Shown here piece after piece: positions 1 to 5,483 of a stretch of 9,089 nt of DNA. The translations under genes and the position numbers were made by a program. This stretch comes from Oscillospiraceae bacterium. Lineage in GTDB: Bacteria > Bacillota > Clostridia > UMGS1883. The notes below the pieces were generated by a model. That model was not told the origin of the DNA. It was given only the letters and a program-made list of their open reading frames with translations, and ran no database searches. The stretch spans positions 1 to 9,089 of the forward strand of contig JAFLUQ010000095.1 of the NCBI GenBank assembly GCA_022508735.1. Direction: 5' to 3'. The number at the start of each line of letters is the position of its first letter. Position 1 is the stretch's first letter.

Positions 1-59
1 AGGGCAAGGCTATCCAGTCAGAAACAAAGTACGAGTGGACTCTGGAAGCGATTGACTAA
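1..59 (+). CDS. 3' end of an unidentified gene (partial)
   Basis: An open frame enters from the left edge (codons in phase with position 3) and ends at TAA 57-59. The 18 visible residues end in KYEWTLEAID. No family can be recognised from so short a tail. It lies on the same strand as the lipoprotein gene at 162, about 100 bp upstream of it, so the two could be co-transcribed. No terminator hairpin is seen between them. The frame could be fortuitous; the amphipathic, acidic C-terminus looks protein-like but is weak evidence. Confidence 0.45.
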   Translation, partial: GKAIQSETKYEWTLEAID

Positions 60-161
60 AAGCGTTTCTAAATCTATGCATGATTTTATTTGAAACGGAT
101 ATCACCGATACTGCTTTTATATCACAGGATCAGAATTTTATATAAACGGAGGTTTGATATT

Positions 162-776
162 ATGAAAAAACCAATTGCTGTTTTAATGGCGTTGGTGCTG
201 GCATTTTCACTGACAGCCTGCGGAGAAGACAAAAAGGTTCCATCTGATGAGCCGGAGGTTCAGTCGTCTGCAGACGGCGAGACTGAGAACAGTAGAATCG
301 AGGTTGATGAAGGTCTTTTCAACGTTACCATAACTATCCCCGCTGATTACGCGGGAGAAGCTGTATCACAGGAAGCTCTTGATGAAGAAGTAGCCGATAA
401 AAAATATAAGTCGGCTACCCTCAATGAAGACGGCTCCATAACATATGTAATGTCTAAATCACAGCACAATAAGATAATAAAGGAGCTCAGAGCCGGCATT
501 GATGAAAGTCTTGCAAGTATGCCCGATAGCTATGATAATATAGCTTCCGTCAAAGCCGAAAATGATTACACCAATTTTATTGTAACCCTGAATTCCGAAG
601 AACTGGGATTTGAGGAATCCTTTACTGTTTTGGGATTCACAATATTATCCGGATACTATTATATGTTTAAGGGAGAAGATGTCCCGAATGTAAATGTTGA
701 CTTTGTCAGTGGAGCTACAGGCGAAGTCGTACACTCCTGGAATTCCGATTCGCTTGACGATGCTGCCGAAGACTGA
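162..776 (+). CDS. Secreted lipoprotein of unknown function (204 aa)
   Basis: The start at ATG 162 is chosen because CGGAGG (147-152) sits 9 nt upstream and the protein then begins with a textbook lipoprotein signal: MKK, a hydrophobic stretch, and lipobox LTAC with Cys20 as the predicted lipidated residue. The frame is open further upstream to about 90, but that extension has no ribosome binding site and would bury the signal. After the Cys comes an acidic Ser/Glu-rich linker (~21-45), then a compact alpha/beta-looking domain (~48-195) with the phrase SKSQHNKIIKELRAGIDESL, and an acidic tail (DDAAED). It resembles uncharacterised Firmicutes lipoproteins I recall with a similar 'VDEGL-NVTITIPADY' beginning, but I cannot name a domain. 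It is expected to be anchored outside the membrane. It is followed by two hairpins and a terminator, so transcription ends here. Confidence 0.88.
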   Translation: MKKPIAVLMALVLAFSLTACGEDKKVPSDEPEVQSSADGETENSRIEVDEGLFNVTITIPADYAGEAVSQEALDEEVADKKYKSATLNEDGSITYVMSKSQHNKIIKELRAGIDESLASMPDSYDNIASVKAENDYTNFIVTLNSEELGFEESFTVLGFTILSGYYYMFKGEDVPNVNVDFVSGATGEVVHSWNSDSLDDAAED

Positions 777-812
777 TATTGTACACAATGCGAACCGGTA
801 AATAACGATTTA

Positions 813-838
813 TGCGGCCGATAGCAATATCGGCCGCA
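813..838. other. Stable stem-loop with GCAA tetraloop
   Basis: An 11-bp perfect stem (813-823 with 828-838, core GCGGCCGAT/ATCGGCCGC) is closed by a GNRA-type GCAA loop (824-827). On the plus strand it is followed by A's rather than T's, so it is not itself a classic plus-strand terminator. It directly abuts the real terminator at 838-876. It may stabilise the 3' end of the lipoprotein mRNA or back up termination from the other direction. Confidence 0.7.
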
Positions 839-876
839 AAAAAGAGGGAACAGGCAATGCCTATCCCCTCTTTTTT
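838..876. terminator. Bidirectional Rho-independent terminator
   Basis: The A6-GAGGG arm (838-848) pairs with CCCTC-T6 (866-876), and an inner GGC/GCC stem (852-855 with 859-862) closes the hairpin. T6 follows on the plus strand and the A6 supplies a U-tract on the minus strand. It therefore serves the plus-strand lipoprotein gene (ends 776) and the minus-strand lipoprotein gene (ends 934). The hairpin is homologous to the one at 2641-2667 downstream of rubredoxin and is part of the long duplicated segment. Confidence 0.85.
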
Positions 877-925
877 GTGTGTTTACTCTTCCTCAAAGGC
901 CCCGGGGGGCCGCGGATGGGGCAAA
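844..925 (-). repeat. 82-bp imperfect direct repeat, copy A (rubredoxin tail + terminator)
   Basis: This segment aligns end to end with 2641-2722 in the same orientation. Shared blocks include GAGGGAACAGGC, ACTCTTCCTC, AAGGC, GGCCGC and GATGGGGCAAA. Copy A keeps the terminator U-tracts on both sides but has a 4-nt deletion within the rubredoxin-like coding part. The two copies bracket the acyltransferase and lipoprotein genes. By inference, copy A is the displaced original 3' end of rubredoxin and copy B is the one now completing the gene. Confidence 0.8.
883..925 (-). pseudogene. Decayed 3' fragment of a rubredoxin gene
   Basis: Read on the minus strand, this stretch starts at TTTGCCCCATC and ends at GAGGAAGAGTAA. 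It matches codons for the final part of the rubredoxin at 2676-2831 (from CPICG to EEE and stop). It has a 4-nt deletion between the Gly and Ala codons that breaks the frame, and the second Cys of CPIC is changed to an Arg codon (TGC to CGC). Nothing rubredoxin-like is seen upstream of 925; the lipoprotein gene's stop codon begins 8 nt away. It is a non-functional remnant, not a gene. Confidence 0.75.
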
Positions 926-933
926 TAATAAAA

Positions 934-1440
934 TTATTCAAATTCTATTATTTGATCGTATTGGCTATCGAAATCCTCTATTGATTCAATGATCGGTGAG
1001 AAGTCAGTTGAAAATGTCATTGCAGAATATAGAAACAAAGGGTTCTTTTGCACATTTACGGTCCCGTCTTTATAAACAACAACACAGTTATCAGTTCCTG
1101 TATTAATATAATACGGTGTCGCACCATAAGGATAACATGACAGCAGCTCAAACTCGACTATATAATCAATGTCTTCGATCAAATCGCCTCTGATAACTTC
1201 ATCAGGAAAATTGTTTTTTATATTGACTATCCTCGTGTTTATGATTTTAAGGTATTTATTTTCGAATTCGTTTTTATCATAATAATTATTCCAAAACTCA
1301 GAGACTGTTTCAATAGCGTCTGTCACTCTCTTGTCAGAGCCTATATCAGCCTGACTGTCATTTTTATTGCTTGAACAACCCATGATCACAAGAGTTAGTA
1401 TTAAGCTTATAGTAAGCAGCAATTTTTTTATATTTGTCAT
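934..1440 (-). CDS. Small secreted lipoprotein, unknown function (168 aa)
   Basis: ATG at 1440-1438 is preceded by a perfect AGGAGG (1454-1449) with 8-nt spacing. The protein has a lipoprotein signal peptide with lipobox VIMGC (Cys22 predicted lipidated), a polar linker (SSNKNDSQ), then a mixed alpha/beta domain of about 130 residues rich in Asp, Asn, Ile and Tyr. I do not recognise a family. The coding sequence is clearly more AT-rich than the rubrerythrin or WG-repeat genes and uses many ATA, TTA and AAT codons. This fits a shared foreign origin with the acyltransferase gene 91 bp upstream, with which it may be co-transcribed. The stop codon lies 8 nt from the rubredoxin remnant, and the bidirectional terminator at 838-876 would end its transcript. 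Confidence 0.85.
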   Translation of the reverse strand: MTNIKKLLLTISLILTLVIMGCSSNKNDSQADIGSDKRVTDAIETVSEFWNNYYDKNEFENKYLKIINTRIVNIKNNFPDEVIRGDLIEDIDYIVEFELLSCYPYGATPYYINTGTDNCVVVYKDGTVNVQKNPLFLYSAMTFSTDFSPIIESIEDFDSQYDQIIEFE

Positions 1441-1494
1441 TTTTGACTCCTCCTGTCTTATTCCCTTTGATCTGTGAACCGTCGGTTTAAAAGA

Positions 1495-1504
1495 GCCTGT
1501 TCCC
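1495..1504. repeat. Short match to the terminator hairpin arm
   Basis: GCCTGTTCCC here is identical to the right arm of the hairpin at 2641-2667. It has no partner arm nearby, so it does not form the same hairpin. It may be a remnant of the same terminator-type sequence, or a chance 10-nt match. Confidence 0.3.
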
Positions 1505-1531
1505 GCCGTCTATGCCGTTAAATTGTTCCAT

Positions 1532-2614
1532 TCAGGAATAAAGCTTTTTCAGCCACTTGAATTTAGAAAAGTCAGATATTTTCATCACGATAATTGAACA
1601 AATTATTGTGGTGAACAGTATCAAAACAAATCTTAGAGAGGTTTTTTCAAGACCGGGATCTATTATTGACAGAGCTGCGTCTACAACTACCAAAACCCAT
1701 ATATGCATGAAATAGATAAGCTGGCTGAGTATACGCAGTGACTTGTAAATTTTGCTGTCCGGCAGTTCAGTATCACGTACTATCAGGAACATATAAAATA
1801 CTGCGGGGACCAAAAATAAATACATATTATATGCCCTCGCAATATTAAAATGTATTACTGTAAACGCCTCTACAGCCATGAGAAGCATAGAAATAATAAA
1901 GCCCATTAATGCGTGCTTTCTGCTAATATTGACCTTGCAACAGGCAAAATACATGCCTATACCGGCAAATAAAAACCCCTCAAACAAACCATTTCGCGTA
2001 GTTACGATAATATTTTGAACCAACATCCGCATTTTCCAGATATAATGGCTTCTCAATATTAAGGGTTCTATAAATCCGAACCAAGATTGATCAAATAGGC
2101 CTGCTATATAAAAAACACCTGCAATAATTAATATTTTTTTTGGTGTGACCCGTTTATACAGCAGCACGGAAATTAATGCAACAGCAAAAATTGCTGCAGG
2201 CACATACCACAGATGATAATAGCTTCCATCAAATATAAAGTTTCTTATGTAGATCAGTATGGCATGAAATATCCCTTTATTATCTCTGAAAAAAAGAATA
2301 ATATTCAGCGGCAAATATACCGCTGACCATATGAGGTATAATTTGAACAGCTTCAAAACATACTTTTTAGTCACTTGAATATTGAAATTCTCTGAATTCG
2401 TTTTTTGAAATAAGAAAAAACCAGATGATACAAAGAAAAAAGGAACTGCTATTCTTGCCAGATAATTCTGAACGCTATGATTAAAAAATGCAAGAGAACC
2501 CGTTTTGTAAGCATTACCAAAAGGGGAAACGTGTATCGTTACCACCAAAATGGCACATAAAAATTTTGCCAGATCTATAGCGTTATACTGTTTACCCAGA
2601 GACCGCGATCCCAT
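1532..2614 (-). CDS. Acyltransferase-3 family integral membrane O-acyltransferase (360 aa)
   Basis: The protein is highly hydrophobic with about ten predicted membrane spans. It opens with the family signature: NAIDLAKFLCAILVVTIH (residues ~11-28, with the characteristic Asp14 and His28), followed by RIAVPFFFVSSGFFLF (54-69). Length is typical of the family (PF01757; NodX/OafA-type membrane domain). Members transfer acetyl or other acyl groups onto surface polysaccharides, peptidoglycan or lipids; the substrate cannot be told. The start at 2614 has only a weak GGAGC (2631-2627) at about 12-nt spacing, so expression may be low. The gene is AT-rich with many ATA, TTT and AAT codons, unlike the rubredoxin gene just upstream. 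It lies inside the segment bracketed by the rubredoxin-tail repeats, which suggests acquisition. No promoter is evident in the 61-bp gap to rubredoxin, so it may depend on read-through. Confidence 0.9.
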   Translation of the reverse strand: MGSRSLGKQYNAIDLAKFLCAILVVTIHVSPFGNAYKTGSLAFFNHSVQNYLARIAVPFFFVSSGFFLFQKTNSENFNIQVTKKYVLKLFKLYLIWSAVYLPLNIILFFRDNKGIFHAILIYIRNFIFDGSYYHLWYVPAAIFAVALISVLLYKRVTPKKILIIAGVFYIAGLFDQSWFGFIEPLILRSHYIWKMRMLVQNIIVTTRNGLFEGFLFAGIGMYFACCKVNISRKHALMGFIISMLLMAVEAFTVIHFNIARAYNMYLFLVPAVFYMFLIVRDTELPDSKIYKSLRILSQLIYFMHIWVLVVVDAALSIIDPGLEKTSLRFVLILFTTIICSIIVMKISDFSKFKWLKKLYS

Positions 2615-2640
2615 ATTTATTTGTCAGCTCCAATCATAAT

Positions 2641-2667
2641 GAGGGAACAGGCCATGCCTGTTCCCTC
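2641..2667. other. Perfect 12-bp hairpin after rubredoxin, U-tract lost
   Basis: GAGGGAACAGGC (2641-2652) pairs perfectly with GCCTGTTCCCTC (2656-2667) around a 3-nt loop. It lies 8 nt past the rubredoxin stop on the minus strand, where a terminator is expected. On that strand, however, the hairpin is followed by ATTATGATTGG, not a U-run. The homologous hairpin at 838-876 still has its run of T. Termination here is therefore probably weak, allowing read-through into the acyltransferase. Confidence 0.7.
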
Positions 2668-2722
2668 AAAATTTTTTACTCTTCCTCGAAGGCGTCCTTA
2701 GAGAGGCCGCAGATGGGGCAAA
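2641..2722 (-). repeat. 82-bp imperfect direct repeat, copy B (functional rubredoxin tail + hairpin)
   Basis: This is the counterpart of 844-925. It contains the last ~15 codons and stop of the intact rubredoxin gene plus the downstream hairpin. Similarity to copy A stops sharply at the base of the hairpin (2641): the run of A's (minus-strand U-tract) present in copy A is replaced here by unrelated AT-rich sequence. That boundary is the likely insertion junction. Confidence 0.8.
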
Positions 2723-2831
2723 CCCAATCCTCGGGGATATCCTCCCAGGCTGTGCCGGGAGCTATTCCGCTGTCTGGATCGCCTACTTCGGGGTCATAAA
2801 CATAGCCGCAGGGGCAAACGTACTTTTTCAT
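2676..2831 (-). CDS. Rubredoxin with shortened first Cys motif (51 aa)
   Basis: This is a small iron-sulfur electron carrier with a single Fe(Cys)4 site. The start is ATG 2831-2829, 8 nt after GGAGG (2844-2840). The frame is open further upstream to 2891, but that part lacks a ribosome binding site and is not rubredoxin-like. Family hallmarks are GYVYDPEVGDPDSGIAPGT, the WEDIPEDWVCPICG block and a C-terminal KDAFEEE. The second metal motif is canonical (C-P-I-C-G). The first reads C-P-C-G, one residue shorter than the usual C-x-x-C-G, which could alter the site. It probably supplies electrons to the neighbouring rubrerythrin for peroxide/oxygen reduction in the cytoplasm. The 3' end is duplicated at 883-925. 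Confidence 0.94.
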   Translation of the reverse strand: MKKYVCPCGYVYDPEVGDPDSGIAPGTAWEDIPEDWVCPICGLSKDAFEEE

Positions 2832-2868
2832 GGTTTTTACCTCCGCTAATTGATTTAAAATAGAATAG

Positions 2869-2874
2869 ATTATA
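2869..2874 (-). promoter_or_regulatory. Candidate -10 box for rubredoxin
   Basis: The minus strand carries a perfect TATAAT about 38 bp upstream of the rubredoxin start. No convincing -35 is visible at 16-18 nt spacing (ATCTGC or neighbours). Promoter activity is therefore uncertain; rubredoxin may also be read from the rubrerythrin promoter. Confidence 0.4.
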
Positions 2875-2899
2875 ATACGGAAAAGAAGCAAGCAGATTG

Positions 2900-2951
2900 C
2901 CCTTTTGAAGAGCGCCGACGTACTTTGTGTACTTCAAGCTCTGAAAAAGGG
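2900..2951. other. Long imperfect hairpin between rubrerythrin and rubredoxin
   Basis: CCCTTTTGAAGAGC (2900-2913) pairs with GCTCTGAAAAAGGG (2938-2951) at 12 of 14 positions. An inner GTAC/GTAC stem (2920-2923, 2929-2932) lies in the loop. On the minus strand it lies 26 nt past the rubrerythrin stop. There is no U-run after it, so it is not a standard intrinsic terminator. It could be an mRNA-processing or stability element that separates rubrerythrin and rubredoxin expression. Confidence 0.5.
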
Positions 2952-2976
2952 TGAGATGCGCCGCTTATTTTTCGTA

Positions 2977-3525
2977 TTACTTGAAATAACGGTTGAGAAG
3001 GCCCTCAAAGCCACAGCCGTGTCTCGCCTCGTCCTTAGCCATTTCATGTACGGTATCATGGATAGCGTCGTAGCCAAGCTCCTTAGCCAGCTTAGCGATC
3101 TCAAGCTTGCCGGCTGTAGCGCCGTTCTCAGCGTCGCGGCGGAGCTCAAGGTTCTTCTTTGTGGAGGAGGTAACTACCTCGCCGAGGAGCTCTGCGAACT
3201 TGGCAGCGTGCTCAGCCTCTTCAAAAGCGGCCTGCTGGTAGAAAGCGCCGATCTCTGGATAGCCCTCGCGAATAGCCTGACGGGCCATAGCAAGGTACAT
3301 ACCAACCTCGGTGCACTCGCCCTCGAAGTTAGCCTTAAGACCCTCGTATACACGCTCGTCTATCTTATCCTTAGCGCCTACGCCGATAACGTGCTCGCAA
3401 GCCCAGCTGAGCTTACCTTCCTGCATAACGGTGAACTTTTCACCGGGGAGCTTACAAACGGGACATACCTCGGGGGCGCTGTCGCCCTCATGGATATAAC
3501 CGCAAACGGGACATACAAATTTCAT
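2977..3525 (-). CDS. rbr: Reverse rubrerythrin (rubredoxin domain N-terminal, 182 aa)
   Basis: This is a non-haem diiron peroxidase/oxidase that reduces hydrogen peroxide, and in the reverse type also oxygen, to water in anaerobes. Residues 1-35 form a rubredoxin-like knuckle with Cys5, Cys8, Cys21 and Cys24 (CPVCGY and CPVCK). Residues ~55-180 form the ferritin-like four-helix diiron domain, with conserved elements GECTEVGMYLAMAR (69-82), EEAEH (102-106, ExxH) and DEARHG (165-170, ExxRH). The domain order is reversed relative to classical rubrerythrin, as in the clostridial revRbr proteins. The start is ATG 3525-3523 with AAAGGG (3540-3535) 9 nt upstream. Its electron donor rubredoxin is 145 bp downstream on the same strand. 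The GC-rich, biased codon use suggests high expression. Confidence 0.96.
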   Translation of the reverse strand: MKFVCPVCGYIHEGDSAPEVCPVCKLPGEKFTVMQEGKLSWACEHVIGVGAKDKIDERVYEGLKANFEGECTEVGMYLAMARQAIREGYPEIGAFYQQAAFEEAEHAAKFAELLGEVVTSSTKKNLELRRDAENGATAGKLEIAKLAKELGYDAIHDTVHEMAKDEARHGCGFEGLLNRYFK

Positions 3526-3556
3526 AACAAAACACCCTTTCGTAAATATTAAATTA

Positions 3557-3584
3557 ATGATAAATTAGAATGCTTACCATTGAA
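3557..3584 (-). promoter_or_regulatory. Candidate promoter for rubrerythrin
   Basis: On the minus strand TTCAAT (3584-3579) and TATCAT (3562-3557) are separated by 16 nt in a strongly AT-rich gap between the VanW gene and rubrerythrin. The -10 matches 5 of 6 consensus positions; the -35 is weak. No clear PerR-type palindrome was found. Confidence 0.35.
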
Positions 3585-3599
3585 TTTATTATATTACCT

Positions 3600-4199
3600 T
3601 CAGGCTTTTTTGTCAAGGACTTTTTGGGTAATTTTTGAAAATACGGTGGCTCCGTCTGTCCACACATAGAGCGTCACCGGCTCGGTCAAACTGTTAGTAA
3701 AACACAGGTCTTTTTCGCCGTAAACAACGGTGGCGTCCTTCCCGCGGGGCGCATAGGCAACGCCCTCGCTGTGGGCGTGACGCTCGGTTATGCTGAGCCC
3801 GGCATTGAGCGCCGCCATATACAGCGTGGAGCTCACCTGGCACACTCCCCCGCCGCAGCCCTTTTCCTTGTGGCCGTCTACAAGCACGGGAGCGTCACTG
3901 TATCCCCTATCCTCCGTTCGGCGGCCCACGGCAGTGTTAAAGCTGAAGCTGCCTCCCGGCTCAAGCACAGTTCCGTTTATTGCCCCGCAGGCGATGTTTA
4001 TGTTTTCTACCCTTGAGGTGGAGTCGTCAAGCAGTGGAGTATTTGCCTCGCCTATGCTGACCTCGGTATACACCGGAGGCAGCTCCTCCGTTAGCACGTT
4101 GGTTTTTTCAATACGCTTTTCCTCATTCCGCTCTGCTTGCTTTCCTGACGCACAACCGGTCAATAACAATATCACAATTATGCTTATTATTTTTAACAT
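3600..4199 (-). CDS. VanW-domain lipoprotein (199 aa)
   Basis: The protein begins with a short lipoprotein signal and lipobox LTGC (Cys16), then a charged linker (~17-45). A complete VanW domain (PF04294) follows: TPLLDDSTSRVENINIA (54-70), ING-TVLEPGGSFSFN (74-88), the glycine-rich GCGGGVCQVSSTLY (114-127), ERHAHS (139-144) and GKDATVVYG (153-161). VanW proteins are named from vancomycin-resistance clusters, but most chromosomal members are cell-surface proteins of undefined activity; no resistance role is implied here. The ATG at 4199-4197 has AAGGGGG 7 nt upstream, and that ribosome binding site lies inside the right arm of the terminator hairpin of the preceding gene. There is no obvious terminator after its stop, only the rubrerythrin promoter region. 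Confidence 0.92.
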   Translation of the reverse strand: MLKIISIIVILLLTGCASGKQAERNEEKRIEKTNVLTEELPPVYTEVSIGEANTPLLDDSTSRVENINIACGAINGTVLEPGGSFSFNTAVGRRTEDRGYSDAPVLVDGHKEKGCGGGVCQVSSTLYMAALNAGLSITERHAHSEGVAYAPRGKDATVVYGEKDLCFTNSLTEPVTLYVWTDGATVFSKITQKVLDKKA

Positions 4200-4206
4200 A
4201 CAAAAT

Positions 4207-4236
4207 CCCCCTTTGGGCTATTATGCCCAAAGGGGG
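4207..4236 (-). terminator. 12-bp hairpin ending the WG-repeat gene and masking the vanW-like RBS
   Basis: CCCCCTTTGGGC (4207-4218) pairs perfectly with GCCCAAAGGGGG (4225-4236) around a 6-nt loop. On the minus strand it follows the WG-repeat stop by 10 nt and is followed by ATTTTGT, a short U-tract, so it looks like an intrinsic terminator. The same downstream arm contains the AAGGGGG that serves as Shine-Dalgarno for the VanW gene starting at 4199. Confidence 0.8.
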
Positions 4237-4246
4237 TGAGTTTTAT

Positions 4247-5470
4247 TTATCGGAGATATCTAAACGGAACATAATCCTCAAACACCCATATTATCTCAAA
4301 ATTTTTGTTTATGAGCTTTTGCTTTGTGACTGAAGTCGATCTACCGGTTATAGGATCTATTTTCTCTTCTCTCTCTTCTATTACCGCAAATCCGTCCTGA
4401 AAGCTTCCCGCTTCTTCGAACCTTTTATCGGTCGCATATTCGCCGCTATTGTCTATGTATGTGTAGTAGCTCGGCAGGGGCGGCGGGTAATAACATCCGG
4501 GCCTCATAGGAGGAGCCGCCGGAGCCTGAGTGCGATCCTGATATTTATATATTTTAACCGCCGCATAGCCGTCACTGAAGGGCTTTGCGTCCACAAAGGT
4601 CTTATCGCCAAAGGACTTTGCGCCATTGGGTTTGATGTAGTAGTATTGACTGTAATTATCGGCAACGACCGTCAGGCCATCTCTGAAATAAGGATATGCA
4701 TACCAATAGTCCTTAGTGACTTGCTGCCCGGAGGTGTTGATAAAGCGGTAACAGTATTGTTTCATCTCACGCATGGAAAGCCCTTCAGAAAAGCTATAAT
4801 ACATTCCCCGCATGGAAATCACTGTTTTTCCGTTTTTGTCGATAAAGTGATAATACTCTCCCGGGCGGCTTACTCTTGCAAGCCCGCCGGAAAAACCGTC
4901 AGCGGCCTCATACTCACAGGAAATGACCTTTTTCCCGGTCTCGTCAATGTATCCATAACGCTTGTTTTCGTCGACTGTTTCGGCCACAGCTGCGCGCCCC
5001 TCGCTGAAGGGGCCGCAGTCATCAAACTGAAACGGGATAACCACCTTTCCGGAGGAGTCGATATAGCCCCATTTACCGTCCTTCTTCACGGCGGCTTTGC
5101 CCTCGCTGAACTGCTTGGCCTCGTCATACAGATATGGAATTACCAGCCATCCCGCTTTATTTATATAGCCATAAAGGCCCATGAACTTTACAGCGGCATA
5201 GCCCTCATGAAAACGCTCCGCTTCACTGAACACATGTTTGATGACTGTAATACCCTGTTCATTGATATAGCCGTATTTACCAAGCTCCTTCACCGGATAA
5301 AGGCTGCCGGGTATCTCGCCGTTTTCATCCAGCTCCACCCCATCGCTCCTCAGATCAGCATCAAAGGTAACCGACGCTCCGCCGGGGGTTGTAACTGTCA
5401 AGCTGTCTCCCGATGCGGCAAAGGCCGCGAGAAAGACAAATACAAGCGCTAACGCTATTGTTCTTTTCAT
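4247..5470 (-). CDS. Secreted WG-repeat protein (407 aa)
   Basis: The signal peptide MKRTIALALVFVFLAAFAAS is predicted to be cleaved near residue 20, leaving an exported or surface protein. Most of the rest is a run of about nine WG/KWG-type beta repeats (PF14903-like) with spacing near 33-40 residues. Each has a (G)xYGYI(D/N)xxGxxVI core followed by an F-x-EG-x-A-x-V strand; cores lie near residues 64, 99, 132, 170, 206, 241, 276, 336 and 384. Later repeats are degenerate. A Pro/Tyr-rich insert (about 312-335, including PPPLPSYY) interrupts the array. Such repeats are thought to mediate protein or ligand binding; no enzymatic motif is seen. The ATG at 5470-5468 has AGAGGA 6 nt upstream. It starts 13 nt after the DUF2318-like gene ends, so the two form an operon. 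Confidence 0.93.
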   Translation of the reverse strand: MKRTIALALVFVFLAAFAASGDSLTVTTPGGASVTFDADLRSDGVELDENGEIPGSLYPVKELGKYGYINEQGITVIKHVFSEAERFHEGYAAVKFMGLYGYINKAGWLVIPYLYDEAKQFSEGKAAVKKDGKWGYIDSSGKVVIPFQFDDCGPFSEGRAAVAETVDENKRYGYIDETGKKVISCEYEAADGFSGGLARVSRPGEYYHFIDKNGKTVISMRGMYYSFSEGLSMREMKQYCYRFINTSGQQVTKDYWYAYPYFRDGLTVVADNYSQYYYIKPNGAKSFGDKTFVDAKPFSDGYAAVKIYKYQDRTQAPAAPPMRPGCYYPPPLPSYYTYIDNSGEYATDKRFEEAGSFQDGFAVIEEREEKIDPITGRSTSVTKQKLINKNFEIIWVFEDYVPFRYLR

Positions 5471-5483
5471 AAGTATTCCTCTT

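Noticed and set aside
90..161. Upstream extension of the first lipoprotein gene
   Set aside because: The internal ATG at 162 has a proper GGAGG and starts the lipoprotein signal; the extension has neither.
926..2640. Insertion sequence or integrative element with its own recombinase
   Set aside because: Only an acyltransferase and a lipoprotein gene are present. No transposase, integrase or terminal inverted repeats were found; the flanking repeats are host rubredoxin sequence.
2832..2891. 20-residue N-terminal extension of rubredoxin
   Set aside because: It overlaps the GGAGG ribosome binding site and the TATAAT box and is not rubredoxin-like.
2905..3552. 215-codon open frame on the plus strand opposite rubrerythrin
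   Set aside because: It is the mirror of a strongly codon-biased GC-rich gene; the minus strand encodes an unmistakable reverse rubrerythrin. No ribosome binding site or family motif on the plus strand.
3526..3599. PerR-type operator before rubrerythrin
   Set aside because: The AT-rich gap has no clear TTATAAT-N-ATTATAA palindrome; any resemblance is composition.
3600..4199. Vancomycin-resistance determinant
   Set aside because: Only a VanW-type domain is present. No ligase, dehydrogenase, dipeptidase or VanRS sensor genes surround it, and such domains are common in susceptible Clostridia.
3790..4239. 149-codon plus-strand frame opposite the VanW gene
   Set aside because: It is a low-complexity Ser/Pro translation of the complementary strand of a well-supported VanW domain.
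4646..5452. 268-codon open frame on the plus strand
   Set aside because: It lies opposite the WG-repeat gene and reflects its repetitive codon pattern. No ribosome binding site and no recognisable domain.
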